From Solirubrobacterales bacterium (lineage in GTDB: Bacteria > Actinomycetota > Thermoleophilia > Solirubrobacterales > JACPNS01): DNA of 49,027 nt. The DNA lies in the NCBI GenBank assembly GCA_016185345.1, contig JACPNS010000009.1, positions 1 through 49,027 on the forward strand, given 5' to 3'. Positions within the stretch are counted from its first letter, which is position 1. Each line of letters begins with the position of its first letter. Positions 15,654 through 23,442 of the stretch are shown here, piece by piece. Position numbers and translations under genes: made by a program. The notes under the pieces were generated by a model. That model was not told where the DNA came from. It saw nothing but the letters and a program-made list of their open reading frames with translations, and ran no database searches.

Positions 15654-15929
15654 ATGAGTTCAGTTGTTCACGCGCGAGTCGTCGCACACGGCCGCGTCCA
15701 AGGAGTCTTTTATCGCGACACGATTCGGCGTGCCGCCGAGTTGCGTGGTGTCGGCGGATCAGCCGTGAATCTGCCCGACGGAACCGTCGAATGTCACTTC
15801 GAGGGCTTCAGGCCGCCGGTAGAAGAGATGATCGATGTTGCGCGCGTGGGTTCACGCGGCGCAGATGTCGAGCGCGTTGACGTCGATTGGTCCGAACCGG
15901 AGGGAATCACCGAGTTTTCGACGAGTTGA
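15654..15929 (+). CDS. acyP: Acylphosphatase
   Basis: This 91-residue acylphosphatase hydrolyses carboxyl-phosphate bonds. The active-site region is GRVQGVFYRD at 13-22 with the catalytic Arg at 21, and the catalytic Asn is at 39 in GSAVNLPDGTVE. The usual G-W-V-R-N is altered to G-S-A-V-N but the Asn is kept. The start ATG 15654 is only two bases after the tRNA-Leu(CAA) 3' end and has no ribosome site outside the tRNA. The frame is open upstream through the tRNA, but those codons are tRNA sequence. Length is normal for the family. Confidence 0.9.
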   Translation: MSSVVHARVVAHGRVQGVFYRDTIRRAAELRGVGGSAVNLPDGTVECHFEGFRPPVEEMIDVARVGSRGADVERVDVDWSEPEGITEFSTS

Positions 15930-15943
15930 ATCTGCGAGCCGAC

Positions 15944-16486
15944 TCATAGAGACAGCTGTTTCTTAAGCCCTTCCAACATTGCCTTGACTCGCTCAATTTG
16001 TTCGTCGCCGATCGGCAGCTCATCGGCCCGAGCGTTCAGGATGTCGAGCTCAACAATCCCCTCGCGGATCGCCGCCTTCGCAAACTCCCAGTCGCGGTCG
16101 CGGCCAGCGGCGCACTTAGAGAGGACGAGATCATGCGCCTCGAGACACTCGGCGGTTACCTCTTGACCGGAAAGCGTTTCGAGTTCAAGCTTCACCAGCC
16201 GATCTTCCCAGCCCGCTGGGCATTTTGCTGTCTCCGGTCCCACACCGTGGGCGTAGTAGCCGAATGTTTCTTGAAATATCGAACCTTCGCCTATCCCGCC
16301 GTCCACCTGTATTGCCTTCGAGGGCGCGTCTGCGGGATACAAGTCCGCTTCCATCGAGAACACCATCTCTTCGGGAAGGTCTTCCCGAGTGCCAAGGATC
16401 GCCTGACTTCCAACCACGATGAATCGAGTCTCTTTGGTTATGTCCGCGGAGGCCCGAACGACGTGAATCAACTCATCGCGATTCAA
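15944..16486 (-). CDS. DUF6036-type nucleotidyltransferase (possible toxin)
   Basis: A 180-residue protein of the DUF6036 nucleotidyltransferase-like group. The N-terminal segment FIVVGSQAILGTREDLP at about 22-38 has the G-S core of such folds, followed by the acidic strand SMEADLYP near 44-51. Its start overlaps the stop of the HTH gene at 16483 by 4 bp (ATGA). Comparable nucleotidyltransferases paired with DNA-binding proteins act as toxin-antitoxin or abortive-infection modules (the AbiE/MenAT type), but the classic second catalytic acid is not obvious here. The location between a tRNA and an IS relic fits an accessory module. The toxin role is inference. Confidence 0.7.
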   Translation of the reverse strand: MNRDELIHVVRASADITKETRFIVVGSQAILGTREDLPEEMVFSMEADLYPADAPSKAIQVDGGIGEGSIFQETFGYYAHGVGPETAKCPAGWEDRLVKLELETLSGQEVTAECLEAHDLVLSKCAAGRDRDWEFAKAAIREGIVELDILNARADELPIGDEQIERVKAMLEGLKKQLSL

Positions 16487-17193
16487 CCTGCAACCTGGGC
16501 TATCGCCTCGCGCCTCTCAACCTCGCTTAGTGCGCCTGCGAATGGCGAGTTTTGACGAAGATCCCTCCCGCGCTCGGAATCTTCCACCATTTCGCGCCTT
16601 ATCTGATCCAAACTTCGCGCCAGAACGATCTCCCACTCATCCGCGTACCGGGAATGGATACGACCTTCGTCCCGCAAACGCCAGAGCGTCGTCAGGGCAA
16701 ACCGCACGGTTTCCGGCTGGAGATCTCGTGCCACGGCTTCGTGGAACGCCAGCGCGCGTTCAGCTGCCGCGTCATGCGGGTCTCGATGAACCGAGCTGAT
16801 CGGCTGCTTGCCGAGCGATAGTTCTTTGATCTGTCGTGCGCGATCGCGGTTTGCCTGAAGTGCGGGCTCGAGAAAATGACCTTTGCGCTCAGCACTTGAT
16901 TTTGCTGACTCGACTGATTCAGATAGGTCGACGACTGTCGCGAGGGGCACCTCGATGCGACCCTTAGGCGTGTATACCGTCGGGATATCCCCAGAGGCAA
17001 TCCAACGCTGGATAGCCGTATGGCTTACGCCAATTGCCCGGGCGGCGAAACGCTGGGAAACTGTGCGTCCGATTTCGCGTTCGAGTCGGTCGCGCACTTT
17101 CCAAAGATCCCTATTTTCAGGCAGCTCCCGCTCGACCCGGCGCAGCCGAGCGATGTCCTCAAAGATTCTTAGCTTTTTCTCAGTCGGGCTCAT
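16483..17193 (-). CDS. HTH DNA-binding protein paired with the nucleotidyltransferase
   Basis: A 236-residue protein with an N-terminal helix-turn-helix near 46-70 (FAARAIGVSHTAIQRWIASG), of the excisionase/MerR-like kind that reads a short motif and then a PKGRIEVPLATVVDL strand. The rest, about residues 100-236, is helical and charged, with no domain that I recognise. It is the first gene of a coupled two-gene operon with the DUF6036 protein, the position expected of an antitoxin that represses its own promoter. The AT-rich region 17194-17260 upstream would hold that promoter. The antitoxin role is inference. Confidence 0.65.
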   Translation of the reverse strand: MSPTEKKLRIFEDIARLRRVERELPENRDLWKVRDRLEREIGRTVSQRFAARAIGVSHTAIQRWIASGDIPTVYTPKGRIEVPLATVVDLSESVESAKSSAERKGHFLEPALQANRDRARQIKELSLGKQPISSVHRDPHDAAAERALAFHEAVARDLQPETVRFALTTLWRLRDEGRIHSRYADEWEIVLARSLDQIRREMVEDSERGRDLRQNSPFAGALSEVERREAIAQVAG

Positions 17194-17329
17194 CTATACG
17201 AACACTATACCTAAACTTGCCACTTTGTGCAATTATCGGCAACTTTCCGCGCCAAATTGATAGCGCGTTTCCAGCCTCCGGTCAGTCGTGATTAGGCTAC
17301 CCAAAATCACGCATCTACGGCGGTTGGGG

Positions 17330-17766
17330 GGTCTGCCCCGCATTTGGTTGACACCTTGATCTGTGAGGATTCACTTCACAGAAAGGATGTCCGAAATGGC
17401 AAAGCAGTACCCGAAGGAATTGCGAGACGATGTCGTTGCCGTTGCGCGCTCTGGCCAAGCTCGAAGGAGCCAAGTGGCAAAGGATTTCGGAATCTCCGAG
17501 CAGACTCTGAGCAACTGGCTCAAGAAGGCCGAGATCGAAGAAGGCGTGCGGCCCGGCATGACTGAGGCCGATCGCAATGAATTCCGCGAGCTGAAGAAGC
17601 GAAACCGCCTACTTGAGCAGGAGAATGAAGTGCTGAGGCGCGCCTCTGCCTATCTGTCCCAGGCGAATTTGCGCGGAAAATGATCTTCCCTCTCGTCCGC
17701 GAAATGGCCGCCCCCGGAGCCCGCATCAGGGTTCCGGTGGCGGTGGCGTGCAGGGTGCTTGGGTTC
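17330..17766 (+). mobile_element. IS3-family element remnant, 3' truncated
   Basis: The left end ggtctgcccc at 17330 matches the IS ends at both contig edges, followed by a similar leader, a full orfA and only the first 29 codons of orfB. Sequence similarity to an IS3 OrfB stops at about 17766 (CRVLGF). No right terminal repeat is visible. It is a decayed relative, not an identical copy, of the edge element: the leader and first codons differ at many positions. Confidence 0.8.
17396..17683 (+). CDS. IS3-family transposase OrfA
   Basis: A 95-residue OrfA with a helix-turn-helix at about 20-45 (SQVAKDFGISEQTLSNWLKK) and a C-terminal leucine zipper near 60-85 (ELKKRNRLLEQENEVLRRAS), as in IS3/IS2-type OrfA proteins, where the zipper drives multimerisation. 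Its stop overlaps an orfB ATG (ATGA at 17680). ATG 17387 would add three residues. It is intact, but without OrfB the element cannot move by itself. Confidence 0.9.
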   Translation: MAKQYPKELRDDVVAVARSGQARRSQVAKDFGISEQTLSNWLKKAEIEEGVRPGMTEADRNEFRELKKRNRLLEQENEVLRRASAYLSQANLRGK

Positions 17767-17835
17767 TGGAGTACGAAGGTTGCCTGCCTCCACTCATTGC
17801 GGCCATCGACGGTACCTGGGACGCGACTGCCGTGA
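17680..17835 (+). pseudogene. Truncated IS3-family transposase OrfB
   Basis: The frame begins MIFPLVREMAAPGARIRV and continues to VACRVLGF, the typical opening of IS3 OrfB, then loses similarity after about codon 29 and stops at 17835. The DDE catalytic domain is absent. The break coincides with the start of an unrelated reading frame at 17769, so a deletion joined the IS to other DNA. Confidence 0.75.
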
Positions 17836-17891
17836 CTTCGGTCACTGACGAGATGGCGAGCGTGGCGTACGACTCCATCTGGAAGTTGTGA
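17769..17891 (+). pseudogene. C-terminal relic of an unknown gene
   Basis: A 40-codon open frame starts right where the IS sequence breaks off and ends in a stop at 17891. It contains PPLIAAIDGTWDATAVTSVT and ends SIWKL. It has no start or ribosome site and looks like the tail of a gene cut by the IS. I do not recognise it. Confidence 0.3.
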
Positions 17892-17904
17892 CGAGCCCGG
17901 TCGA

Positions 17905-19881
17905 CTAATCGAGAGTCACGTTGAGCGCCGCGCGGATCACGTCGAGCGCCTCTGGGTTTTCTGCTGAAGAGAGATCGCCCGGGTCTTCTCCTAGCGCTGC
18001 GGCTCTCACAGCCCGGCGCAGGATCTTCGCCGAGCGCGTCTTTGGCAGCGCGGGAACGATCACTACGCGTGAGGGCTTGAACGGTCGCCCGAGTTCTTCG
18101 GCCACGGCAGCTGCAAGCTCGCCTGGAAGCGAATCATCAGATGCAGCGTCGCCAATCGCAACCGCGAAGCACCAAACAGCCTCGCCCTTGGTCTCATCGG
18201 GCACTCCGATCGCGGCGGCTTCGGCAACACGCGGATCGGCAACCAGAATGCCTTCGACCTCAGCCGGCCCTAGCCGTTTGCCGGCAACGTTTATCGCCTC
18301 GTCGGAGCGACCGAACAGGAACCAGTCTCCGTCGCCGTCCACCATCGCCCAGTCGCCGTGGCGCCAGATCCCGGGATAGGTGCTCCAGTAGCTCGACTTG
18401 TAGCGCTCCGGATCTCCAAGGACGCCACGGGTCATGCTCGGCCACGGCTGCTTGCAGACCAGCTCGCCTACCGAGCCGTGGATCGGGTTGCCCTCGGGGT
18501 CAAAGACATCGACATCCATGCCCAGCGAGGCGCCACCAAGAGAGCAGACCTTGATCGGCTCGACCACGAATGGAGACAGGAAGCACGCCCCCACCTCGGT
18601 ACCGCCACTGATGTTCACGATCGGCACGCGCTCGCCAGTGATCTCCATCAGCCAGCGGTACGGGTCTTCGTTCCACGGCTCACCGGTCGAGCCGAGCACG
18701 CGCAAGGCGGACAAATCCGCGCCGGTCGCAAAGTCATCCCCCTTCGACTTCAGAGCGCGGATCAGCGTCGGCGAGATCCCAAGCACGTTGATCTCTTCGG
18801 ATTCAACAAGCTTCCAGAGCCGGCTCGGATCGGGCCAGTCGGGCGCGCCTTCCATCATCACCATCGTCGCGCCAAGCCCATGCGCGCCGAGCATGTTGAC
18901 CGGACCCATGATCCAGCCCATGTCCGTTACCCACATGAACCGCTCGCCGGCATGCACATCGAGTTGGTAGGCGACCTCGGCGATCATCTTCACGGTGAAG
19001 CCGCCGTGCACGTGAACCGCGCCCTTGGGCTTGCCGGTGGTGCCGGATGTGTATCCGATCATCACGGGGTCCTCGCTGCTGGTCGGCTCAGCGTCGATCA
19101 GCTGGCCCCGGAACGGCGCGACGAGCTCTTCCCACTCAAGATCAAATCCCGGGTTGAAGGCAACTTCATTGCCCTCTTCGCGCGCGACGATCAGATGCTC
19201 GAGCGTTGGGACCTCCTGGACCACTTCGTCGGCAACCGGCTTGATCGCCGCAGCCTTTCCGCGACGAGCGCTTCCGTCGGCGACGATCAGAACCTTTGCG
19301 CCGGCATCGTTGAGGCGAGCCGCTACCGCGTGGGCGGCAAATCCAGAGAAGATCGGCAGGTAGACCGCGCCGATCTTGGCGACTGCGTAACTGGCGATTG
19401 CGGCTCGGGGCGTCATCGGCATGAACACGCCGACGTGGTCGCCCTTGCCAACACCGATCGATCGCAGGCCCTGCGCGAGCGCATCGACCTCGGCGCGAAG
19501 CTCCGAGTACGTGAGGCGCTCGACCTCACCGGTTTCGCGCTGGCAGACAACCGCCTCCTGATCTGCAGTGCGCGGAAGACTCGCCCAGCGATCAATGCAG
19601 ACGGCGGTCATGTTGATCTCTCCGCCGGTGAACCACTTCGTCCACTCGATGCCACCAGAGTCATCTATCACCTGGTCATAGGGCTTCGAGAACGGAAGGC
19701 TCAGGTCACGGACCACGAACTCCCAGAAGCGGGCGATGTCAGCAACGCTCGCCGCGCGCAGCTCGTCGATCGTCTCAACGCCGTACTCCCTGAGCAACCT
19801 GCCCACGTTGGCCCGCTCGATGTATTCCGGCGTCGGTCGCCAGGCGACCTCGGCTGCTTGCGTCTCCCCATTCGCAGTCAT
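17905..19881 (-). CDS. Acetyl-CoA synthetase-like acyl-CoA synthetase
   Basis: This 658-residue AMP-forming acyl-CoA ligase has the phosphate-binding loop IGYTSGTTGKPKG near 273-285, the family part VNISGGTEVG near 420, and the C-terminal PKTRSAKILRR near 614-624. The Lys in the last motif forms the adenylate and is the site of regulatory acetylation in acetyl-CoA synthetases. The N-terminal region and length resemble acetyl- or propionyl-CoA synthetase, but the acid used is uncertain. It is a single transcription unit; a 73-bp gap separates it from the HEPN-like gene. ATG 19881 is the chosen start. Confidence 0.85.
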   Translation of the reverse strand: MTANGETQAAEVAWRPTPEYIERANVGRLLREYGVETIDELRAASVADIARFWEFVVRDLSLPFSKPYDQVIDDSGGIEWTKWFTGGEINMTAVCIDRWASLPRTADQEAVVCQRETGEVERLTYSELRAEVDALAQGLRSIGVGKGDHVGVFMPMTPRAAIASYAVAKIGAVYLPIFSGFAAHAVAARLNDAGAKVLIVADGSARRGKAAAIKPVADEVVQEVPTLEHLIVAREEGNEVAFNPGFDLEWEELVAPFRGQLIDAEPTSSEDPVMIGYTSGTTGKPKGAVHVHGGFTVKMIAEVAYQLDVHAGERFMWVTDMGWIMGPVNMLGAHGLGATMVMMEGAPDWPDPSRLWKLVESEEINVLGISPTLIRALKSKGDDFATGADLSALRVLGSTGEPWNEDPYRWLMEITGERVPIVNISGGTEVGACFLSPFVVEPIKVCSLGGASLGMDVDVFDPEGNPIHGSVGELVCKQPWPSMTRGVLGDPERYKSSYWSTYPGIWRHGDWAMVDGDGDWFLFGRSDEAINVAGKRLGPAEVEGILVADPRVAEAAAIGVPDETKGEAVWCFAVAIGDAASDDSLPGELAAAVAEELGRPFKPSRVVIVPALPKTRSAKILRRAVRAAALGEDPGDLSSAENPEALDVIRAALNVTLD

Positions 19882-19954
19882 GAGCCGGAGTCTACGGGGC
19901 GCCTAACTAAGCAGCGAACGCCTACCCAGCGCGGTGCCGGGCCCTCCGAGTCGG

Positions 19955-20620
19955 CTACTGGTGCTCGGCTAGAAACATCCCGACACCCTGGCGCATTAAT
20001 GCGACAGCTTCTTCGGAAAACTCATCGGTCTTGCCGTGCGCAGCTTTGTTTCTCAGGTCGAGCCATGCGGTTACGTTTTTCTGCGCTAACCCGTTGTAAA
20101 CGTCAGCCTTTTTCAGCTCGGCATTCAAGACGTCCGATTTCAAATATTTTCCAGGCTCGCGCTCGACGGCGATGTTCACACCAGCCGCCAGCTTGCGTAG
20201 TCGCTCCTCCAAGACGCAGCCAATCAGCACCGCCGCAGGCGTCTTATAGTGCTTTTCAAGTTGCTCATCAGCCATTTCCAAGAAGTCCGCGAATACCTCA
20301 GACTCGATCAGACCCTGAACCGTGGCGCCGTAGCCGTCCTTCAAGTCATCGAGAAGTGCGCTCGCTATACCGAGTACGTCCTGAACCTTGTGTCCCTCAT
20401 GGGTTTTCGCATCGATTGCGGTCTGAGCTTGCCGCGCATACAAGTTGTTTGTCGGGACCGCAGCGTTGATCGCACTTGCCATGCGAAGCGCCGCCCTCCG
20501 CTTTTCATGATCAGGAAAGCCGCCAGAAAAATCACTGTGAGGCGAGGCGCGACCCACGCTGCGACCAAGTTCAATCGCAGATTCGAGTCGCTGAATTGCC
20601 GCTTCCTGAACGCTACTCAT
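19955..20620 (-). CDS. Protein with HEPN-like C-terminal domain
   Basis: A soluble, helical 221-residue protein if started at ATG 20620; a TTG at 20647 would add nine. The C-terminal part has LRNKAAHGKTDEFSEE near 190-205. RNKAAH fits the R-x4-H motif of HEPN domains, found in many RNases of toxin and defence systems and in DUF4145-like proteins. The middle segment LIGCVLEERLRKLA also fits the helical fold. No second domain is clear. It is on the strand of the GAF gene, 70 bp after the small protein at 20690. RNase or defence activity is inference. Confidence 0.6.
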   Translation of the reverse strand: MSSVQEAAIQRLESAIELGRSVGRASPHSDFSGGFPDHEKRRAALRMASAINAAVPTNNLYARQAQTAIDAKTHEGHKVQDVLGIASALLDDLKDGYGATVQGLIESEVFADFLEMADEQLEKHYKTPAAVLIGCVLEERLRKLAAGVNIAVEREPGKYLKSDVLNAELKKADVYNGLAQKNVTAWLDLRNKAAHGKTDEFSEEAVALMRQGVGMFLAEHQ

Positions 20621-20689
20621 CCGTCGCCGTAAGCAGGGCACGGCCAAAGCTCAGAAGGCTCGACGAAGGCGCCAACAAAGTTGAAATGA

Positions 20690-20890
20690 CTATGCCGCCC
20701 GGGAACGGGATTTCGGTGCGCTCCTCTTTCGAGCGAAGCCGAAACTCCGACGCTGTGGCTGGGCGACCTGTCGAGAGCTCGAAACTCGGCGCTCGACCTC
20801 CTTCACATACTCGTCCGCCGACATCTGGCCACGGAGCAGCTTGAGGTACTGCGGGGATGGCCCCGACGGAACAGAATTCATATCTTTCAT
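20690..20890 (-). CDS. Small basic protein following the GAF-domain gene
   Basis: A 66-residue protein. The N-terminal half contains YLKLLRGQMSADEYVKEVERR and the C-terminal half is strongly basic and Gln/Ser/Arg rich. I do not recognise a named family. A good GGAGGG ribosome site precedes ATG 20890, which overlaps the end of the GAF gene by 4 bp, so it is translationally coupled. It could bind nucleic acid through the basic tail; that is inference. Confidence 0.6.
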   Translation of the reverse strand: MKDMNSVPSGPSPQYLKLLRGQMSADEYVKEVERRVSSSRQVAQPQRRSFGFARKRSAPKSRSRAA

Positions 20891-21753
20891 TGACCCTCCA
20901 CTTCGTGCGTGATCGATCCTGATTCTGCCGGATGCTGCGGACGCGAACCACCATCGGCGTTGTCCTCAGTCTCATTTTTTTGATCTCCGGAGTCTTCGTC
21001 AGCGGCGCTGAACGCGACTCCCAGAATCGCGCCCAGAATCTCTACGTACGTTTTGTCGACGGCAGTGAACGCCTCTACGAAAGTCGAGATTACGCAGAAA
21101 ACGCCAACGCTCTCATCGCCATCAAGTAGCGGCACAGCTATCAACGATCCGTACTCCCGGCCGGGTCGTGCATGCGAATGAGTCTTGAACCGATCGTCGT
21201 CCTGGACATTCTGCGAGATCTTTGTCTCCTTCGAGGCGTACGCCCGACCGGCGAACGACGTGCTGATGTCGAGACGAAACTTCTTTTGTCCGTCCAGCGA
21301 GTGGCCAGAGGTCGCGACCATCATCCATTTGAGCTGATCGTCGTCGGCCGGCATCAAGACCGAAAGCCGAATCTCTTCTCCCTCGCCTTGTGTCAGCACG
21401 TCCCGCGCAGGGTCGAGTATTCCCTTAGATATGAAGTCGTCGAGTGTGACGCCGGCAATGTCTCCGCTCAGCGCGCGCTGGAAAGTATTCAAGACTTCGC
21501 GCACATGCTCGCCATAGGTCTGCCCTAGGACTATTTCTCGCTCAATCTCAGCTGATATCTCTGGCCCGCGCGACACCCTGCCAGCCCAAAACCCGACCCC
21601 TAATGCAACCAGTACGCCGAGCGCAATCTCCCACGCTCTCAGACTGAGACTGCCGCCGAGCACGCTGTATGCGAGAACGGCCATGGCAGCAATGCCAATC
21701 CAGATTGCATTCGCAATCAGGTTGGCAACGACGTCTCTCACCCACTGTTTCAT
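20887..21753 (-). CDS. Membrane-anchored GAF-domain protein
   Basis: A 288-residue protein with two N-terminal transmembrane helices near 14-34 and 40-58, then a linker helix and a GAF domain at about 100-260. The GAF-like parts are SFAGRAYASKETKI and GREYGSLIAVPLLDGDESVG followed by VFCVIS. The tail is acidic, with no kinase or cyclase output domain. GAF domains sense small ligands or redox state. ATG 21753 is chosen because the longer frame to 21906 is basic, non-helical sequence. It is the first gene of a coupled pair with the small basic protein. Confidence 0.75.
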   Translation of the reverse strand: MKQWVRDVVANLIANAIWIGIAAMAVLAYSVLGGSLSLRAWEIALGVLVALGVGFWAGRVSRGPEISAEIEREIVLGQTYGEHVREVLNTFQRALSGDIAGVTLDDFISKGILDPARDVLTQGEGEEIRLSVLMPADDDQLKWMMVATSGHSLDGQKKFRLDISTSFAGRAYASKETKISQNVQDDDRFKTHSHARPGREYGSLIAVPLLDGDESVGVFCVISTFVEAFTAVDKTYVEILGAILGVAFSAADEDSGDQKNETEDNADGGSRPQHPAESGSITHEVEGQ

Positions 21754-21836
21754 CGTGGGCGATCGTAACGACCTACCAAGTCGTGAGTACCGTGCGCCAG
21801 TCGTACTGCGGTGACACCGGGGCAAGAACGAAGGCT

Positions 21837-21878
21837 TAAAAGAGAAAGACCGTCGGGCTCGGCCCCCAACGGTCTTTC
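21837..21878 (-). terminator. Terminator downstream of the HMG-CoA lyase gene
   Basis: A perfect 10-bp stem (21844-21853 with 21869-21878) has a GC-rich 15-nt loop. Read on the minus strand it is followed by tctctttta, a U-rich tract, so it would end transcripts from mvaB. The tract is nearly the same as that of the tRNA-Leu terminator at 7263. Confidence 0.7.
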
Positions 21879-21906
21879 GGTAAACGGACTCGGGCTCGGC
21901 CCCCAA
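21853..21906. repeat. 17-bp direct repeat beside the terminator
   Basis: tcgggctcggcccccaa occurs at 21853-21869 (the terminator loop) and again at 21890-21906, 37 bp apart. The second copy is outside the hairpin. It may be a duplicated terminator arm, or part of a structured RNA. Confidence 0.8.
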
Positions 21907-22085
21907 GTGCGCTTCGATCTGGACAGGACCTCAATGAAGGGTCCGTCGATGCCTCATACATCGTCGCTTAGAGAGACCGACTTTATACACCAAATTAGGT
22001 AAATTGCAAAGAAATTCGCCAAATATTGAAGAATTTCCACGGTTCTGCAGTTATCGGCCGTTCGTGGCCGAGACTAAACAGCTAC

Positions 22086-23009
22086 CTAAGGGGAATCGGC
22101 CCATTCGACTGGGCCAGCCGTGAGAACGTGGCTGGTGAGCTTGCGGCCGAGCCGCTCCTGCATCTCGCGCGAAGTCTCGATCAGCGCGGGAAGGTCGATC
22201 CCGGTTGCCACACCCATCTCTTCGAGCATCGAGACGACGTCCTCGGTTGCGACGTTGCCGGTCGAACCTGGAGGGACCGGACAGCCCCCGAGCTCACCGA
22301 ACGACGACTCAAACGACGTGCATCCGGCCCAGAGCGCGGCGAGCACGTTGGCCAGCCCCTGCCCCCTGGTGTTGTGAAAGTGCGCGGTCAGCTGCGCGCC
22401 TGGAAGCGCCGCCTTCGCCAGCGGGAAGAACTCGCCGACCTGAAGAGGATTGGCCATGCCGGTCGTGTCGCCGAAGCCGATCTCGGCGGCGCCCGCCTCG
22501 GTCAGGGCGCCAGCGATCTCGAAGACGCGCTCGGGGTCGATGTGGCCTTCGTAGGGACAGCCGAAGGAAGTTGAGATCACGGCAACGCAGCGCAGGCCGT
22601 CCTTGCGGGCGTCTGCAACCACGCCGGTCAGTTCAGCCAGCGACTGACCGATCGTTCGATTGACGTTCTTCATGTTGTGCGTCTCGGACGCGGAGAGGAA
22701 GACGCTGATCTCGTCGATCCGGTCGCGCTGCTTGAGCGCGTTCTCGAGGCCGCGGCGGTTCGGCAGCAACACGGAAAAGGTCACGCCCTCGCGGCGCTGC
22801 ACGCGGCTCAATACTTCCGCACCGTCAGCCAACTGCGGGATCACATCCGGTCGCACGAACGAAGTGATCTCGAGGCGCGACAGGCCCGTCGCCGTGAGCT
22901 TGTCGATGATCGCGACCTTGTCGTCGGTGCTGATGATCTCGGGTTCGTTCTGGAAGCCGTCACGTGGACCGACTTCGCGGATCAGCGCTTCAGTTGGTGG
23001 GGCGATCAC
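22086..23009 (-). CDS. mvaB: Hydroxymethylglutaryl-CoA lyase
   Basis: This 307-residue TIM-barrel lyase splits HMG-CoA into acetoacetate and acetyl-CoA, in leucine or ketone-body breakdown. Family features are EVGPRDGFQNE near 12-22, which holds the metal and catalytic residues, FHNTRGQG near 206-213, and ELGGCPVPPG near 235-244, where the active-site Cys lies in GGCP. Its start is coupled to the thioesterase gene by a 4-bp overlap. A terminator lies about 200 bp downstream. Other leucine-pathway genes are not in the window. Confidence 0.9.
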   Translation of the reverse strand: MIAPPTEALIREVGPRDGFQNEPEIISTDDKVAIIDKLTATGLSRLEITSFVRPDVIPQLADGAEVLSRVQRREGVTFSVLLPNRRGLENALKQRDRIDEISVFLSASETHNMKNVNRTIGQSLAELTGVVADARKDGLRCVAVISTSFGCPYEGHIDPERVFEIAGALTEAGAAEIGFGDTTGMANPLQVGEFFPLAKAALPGAQLTAHFHNTRGQGLANVLAALWAGCTSFESSFGELGGCPVPPGSTGNVATEDVVSMLEEMGVATGIDLPALIETSREMQERLGRKLTSHVLTAGPVEWADSP

Positions 23010-23401
23010 GCGCTCTCCGTCACTTCATTGCGTCCGTCAAAGGTCTCGCTGTGAATGATCCGGCGTTCATGCGTACCCACGCCAATCGTGCGTCCGTCGC
23101 ATTTCACCTCGACATCGAAGTGCAGCTTGCGCCCGTCCTCAATGTCGGTCAGCGTCGCGGTCGAAACGCACTCGCCGCCGATCGGCGCCGAGCCCACGTG
23201 CTTGATGTTCACGGCAAATCCAACGCAGGTTGAATCCTCAGGCAGCTCCGACCAGACAGCCTGCATCGCGGTGTACTCCATCCGACCGATCATGCGTGGG
23301 GTTGCCAGCACGCGGTTGGCAACGCTCTGCCCGACGTCGGTCGAAAGTTCGTCGGTCACTTCGAAGCGGTGCTCGTAGGTCATTCCAGGTTCTAGGGGCA
23401 T
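23006..23401 (-). CDS. Hotdog-fold thioesterase
   Basis: A 131-residue hotdog-fold protein resembling the fluoroacetyl-CoA thioesterase group. Visible parts are FEVTDELSTDVGQSVANRVLAT near 13-34, GRMEYTAMQAV near 39-49, GFAVNIKHVGSAPIG near 61-75, and GTHERRII near 108-115. It probably hydrolyses an acyl-CoA. It is the first gene of a coupled operon with HMG-CoA lyase, so a role in removing a CoA intermediate of that pathway is plausible. It diverges from npdG with 41 bp between the start codons. Confidence 0.85.
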   Translation of the reverse strand: MPLEPGMTYEHRFEVTDELSTDVGQSVANRVLATPRMIGRMEYTAMQAVWSELPEDSTCVGFAVNIKHVGSAPIGGECVSTATLTDIEDGRKLHFDVEVKCDGRTIGVGTHERRIIHSETFDGRNEVTESA

Positions 23402-23442
23402 GGTGAAAAAGCCTATTTGAAGCAGTGGCTAGGATCGCCGCG

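Larger units (their letters stand above)
21754..22085. other. Intergenic region with AT-rich core
   Basis: This 332-bp stretch has no credible gene. It holds the promoter side of the GAF gene, a terminator and a direct repeat (listed separately), and an AT-rich block at about 21965-22040. That composition contrasts with the flanking DNA and marks possible acquired sequence. I cannot define promoter boxes. Confidence 0.5.

Noticed and set aside
18358-20469. A 703-codon open frame antisense to the acyl-CoA synthetase
   Set aside because: It is a GC-codon shadow of a well-identified gene on the other strand, is rich in Arg and His, and has no ribosome site.
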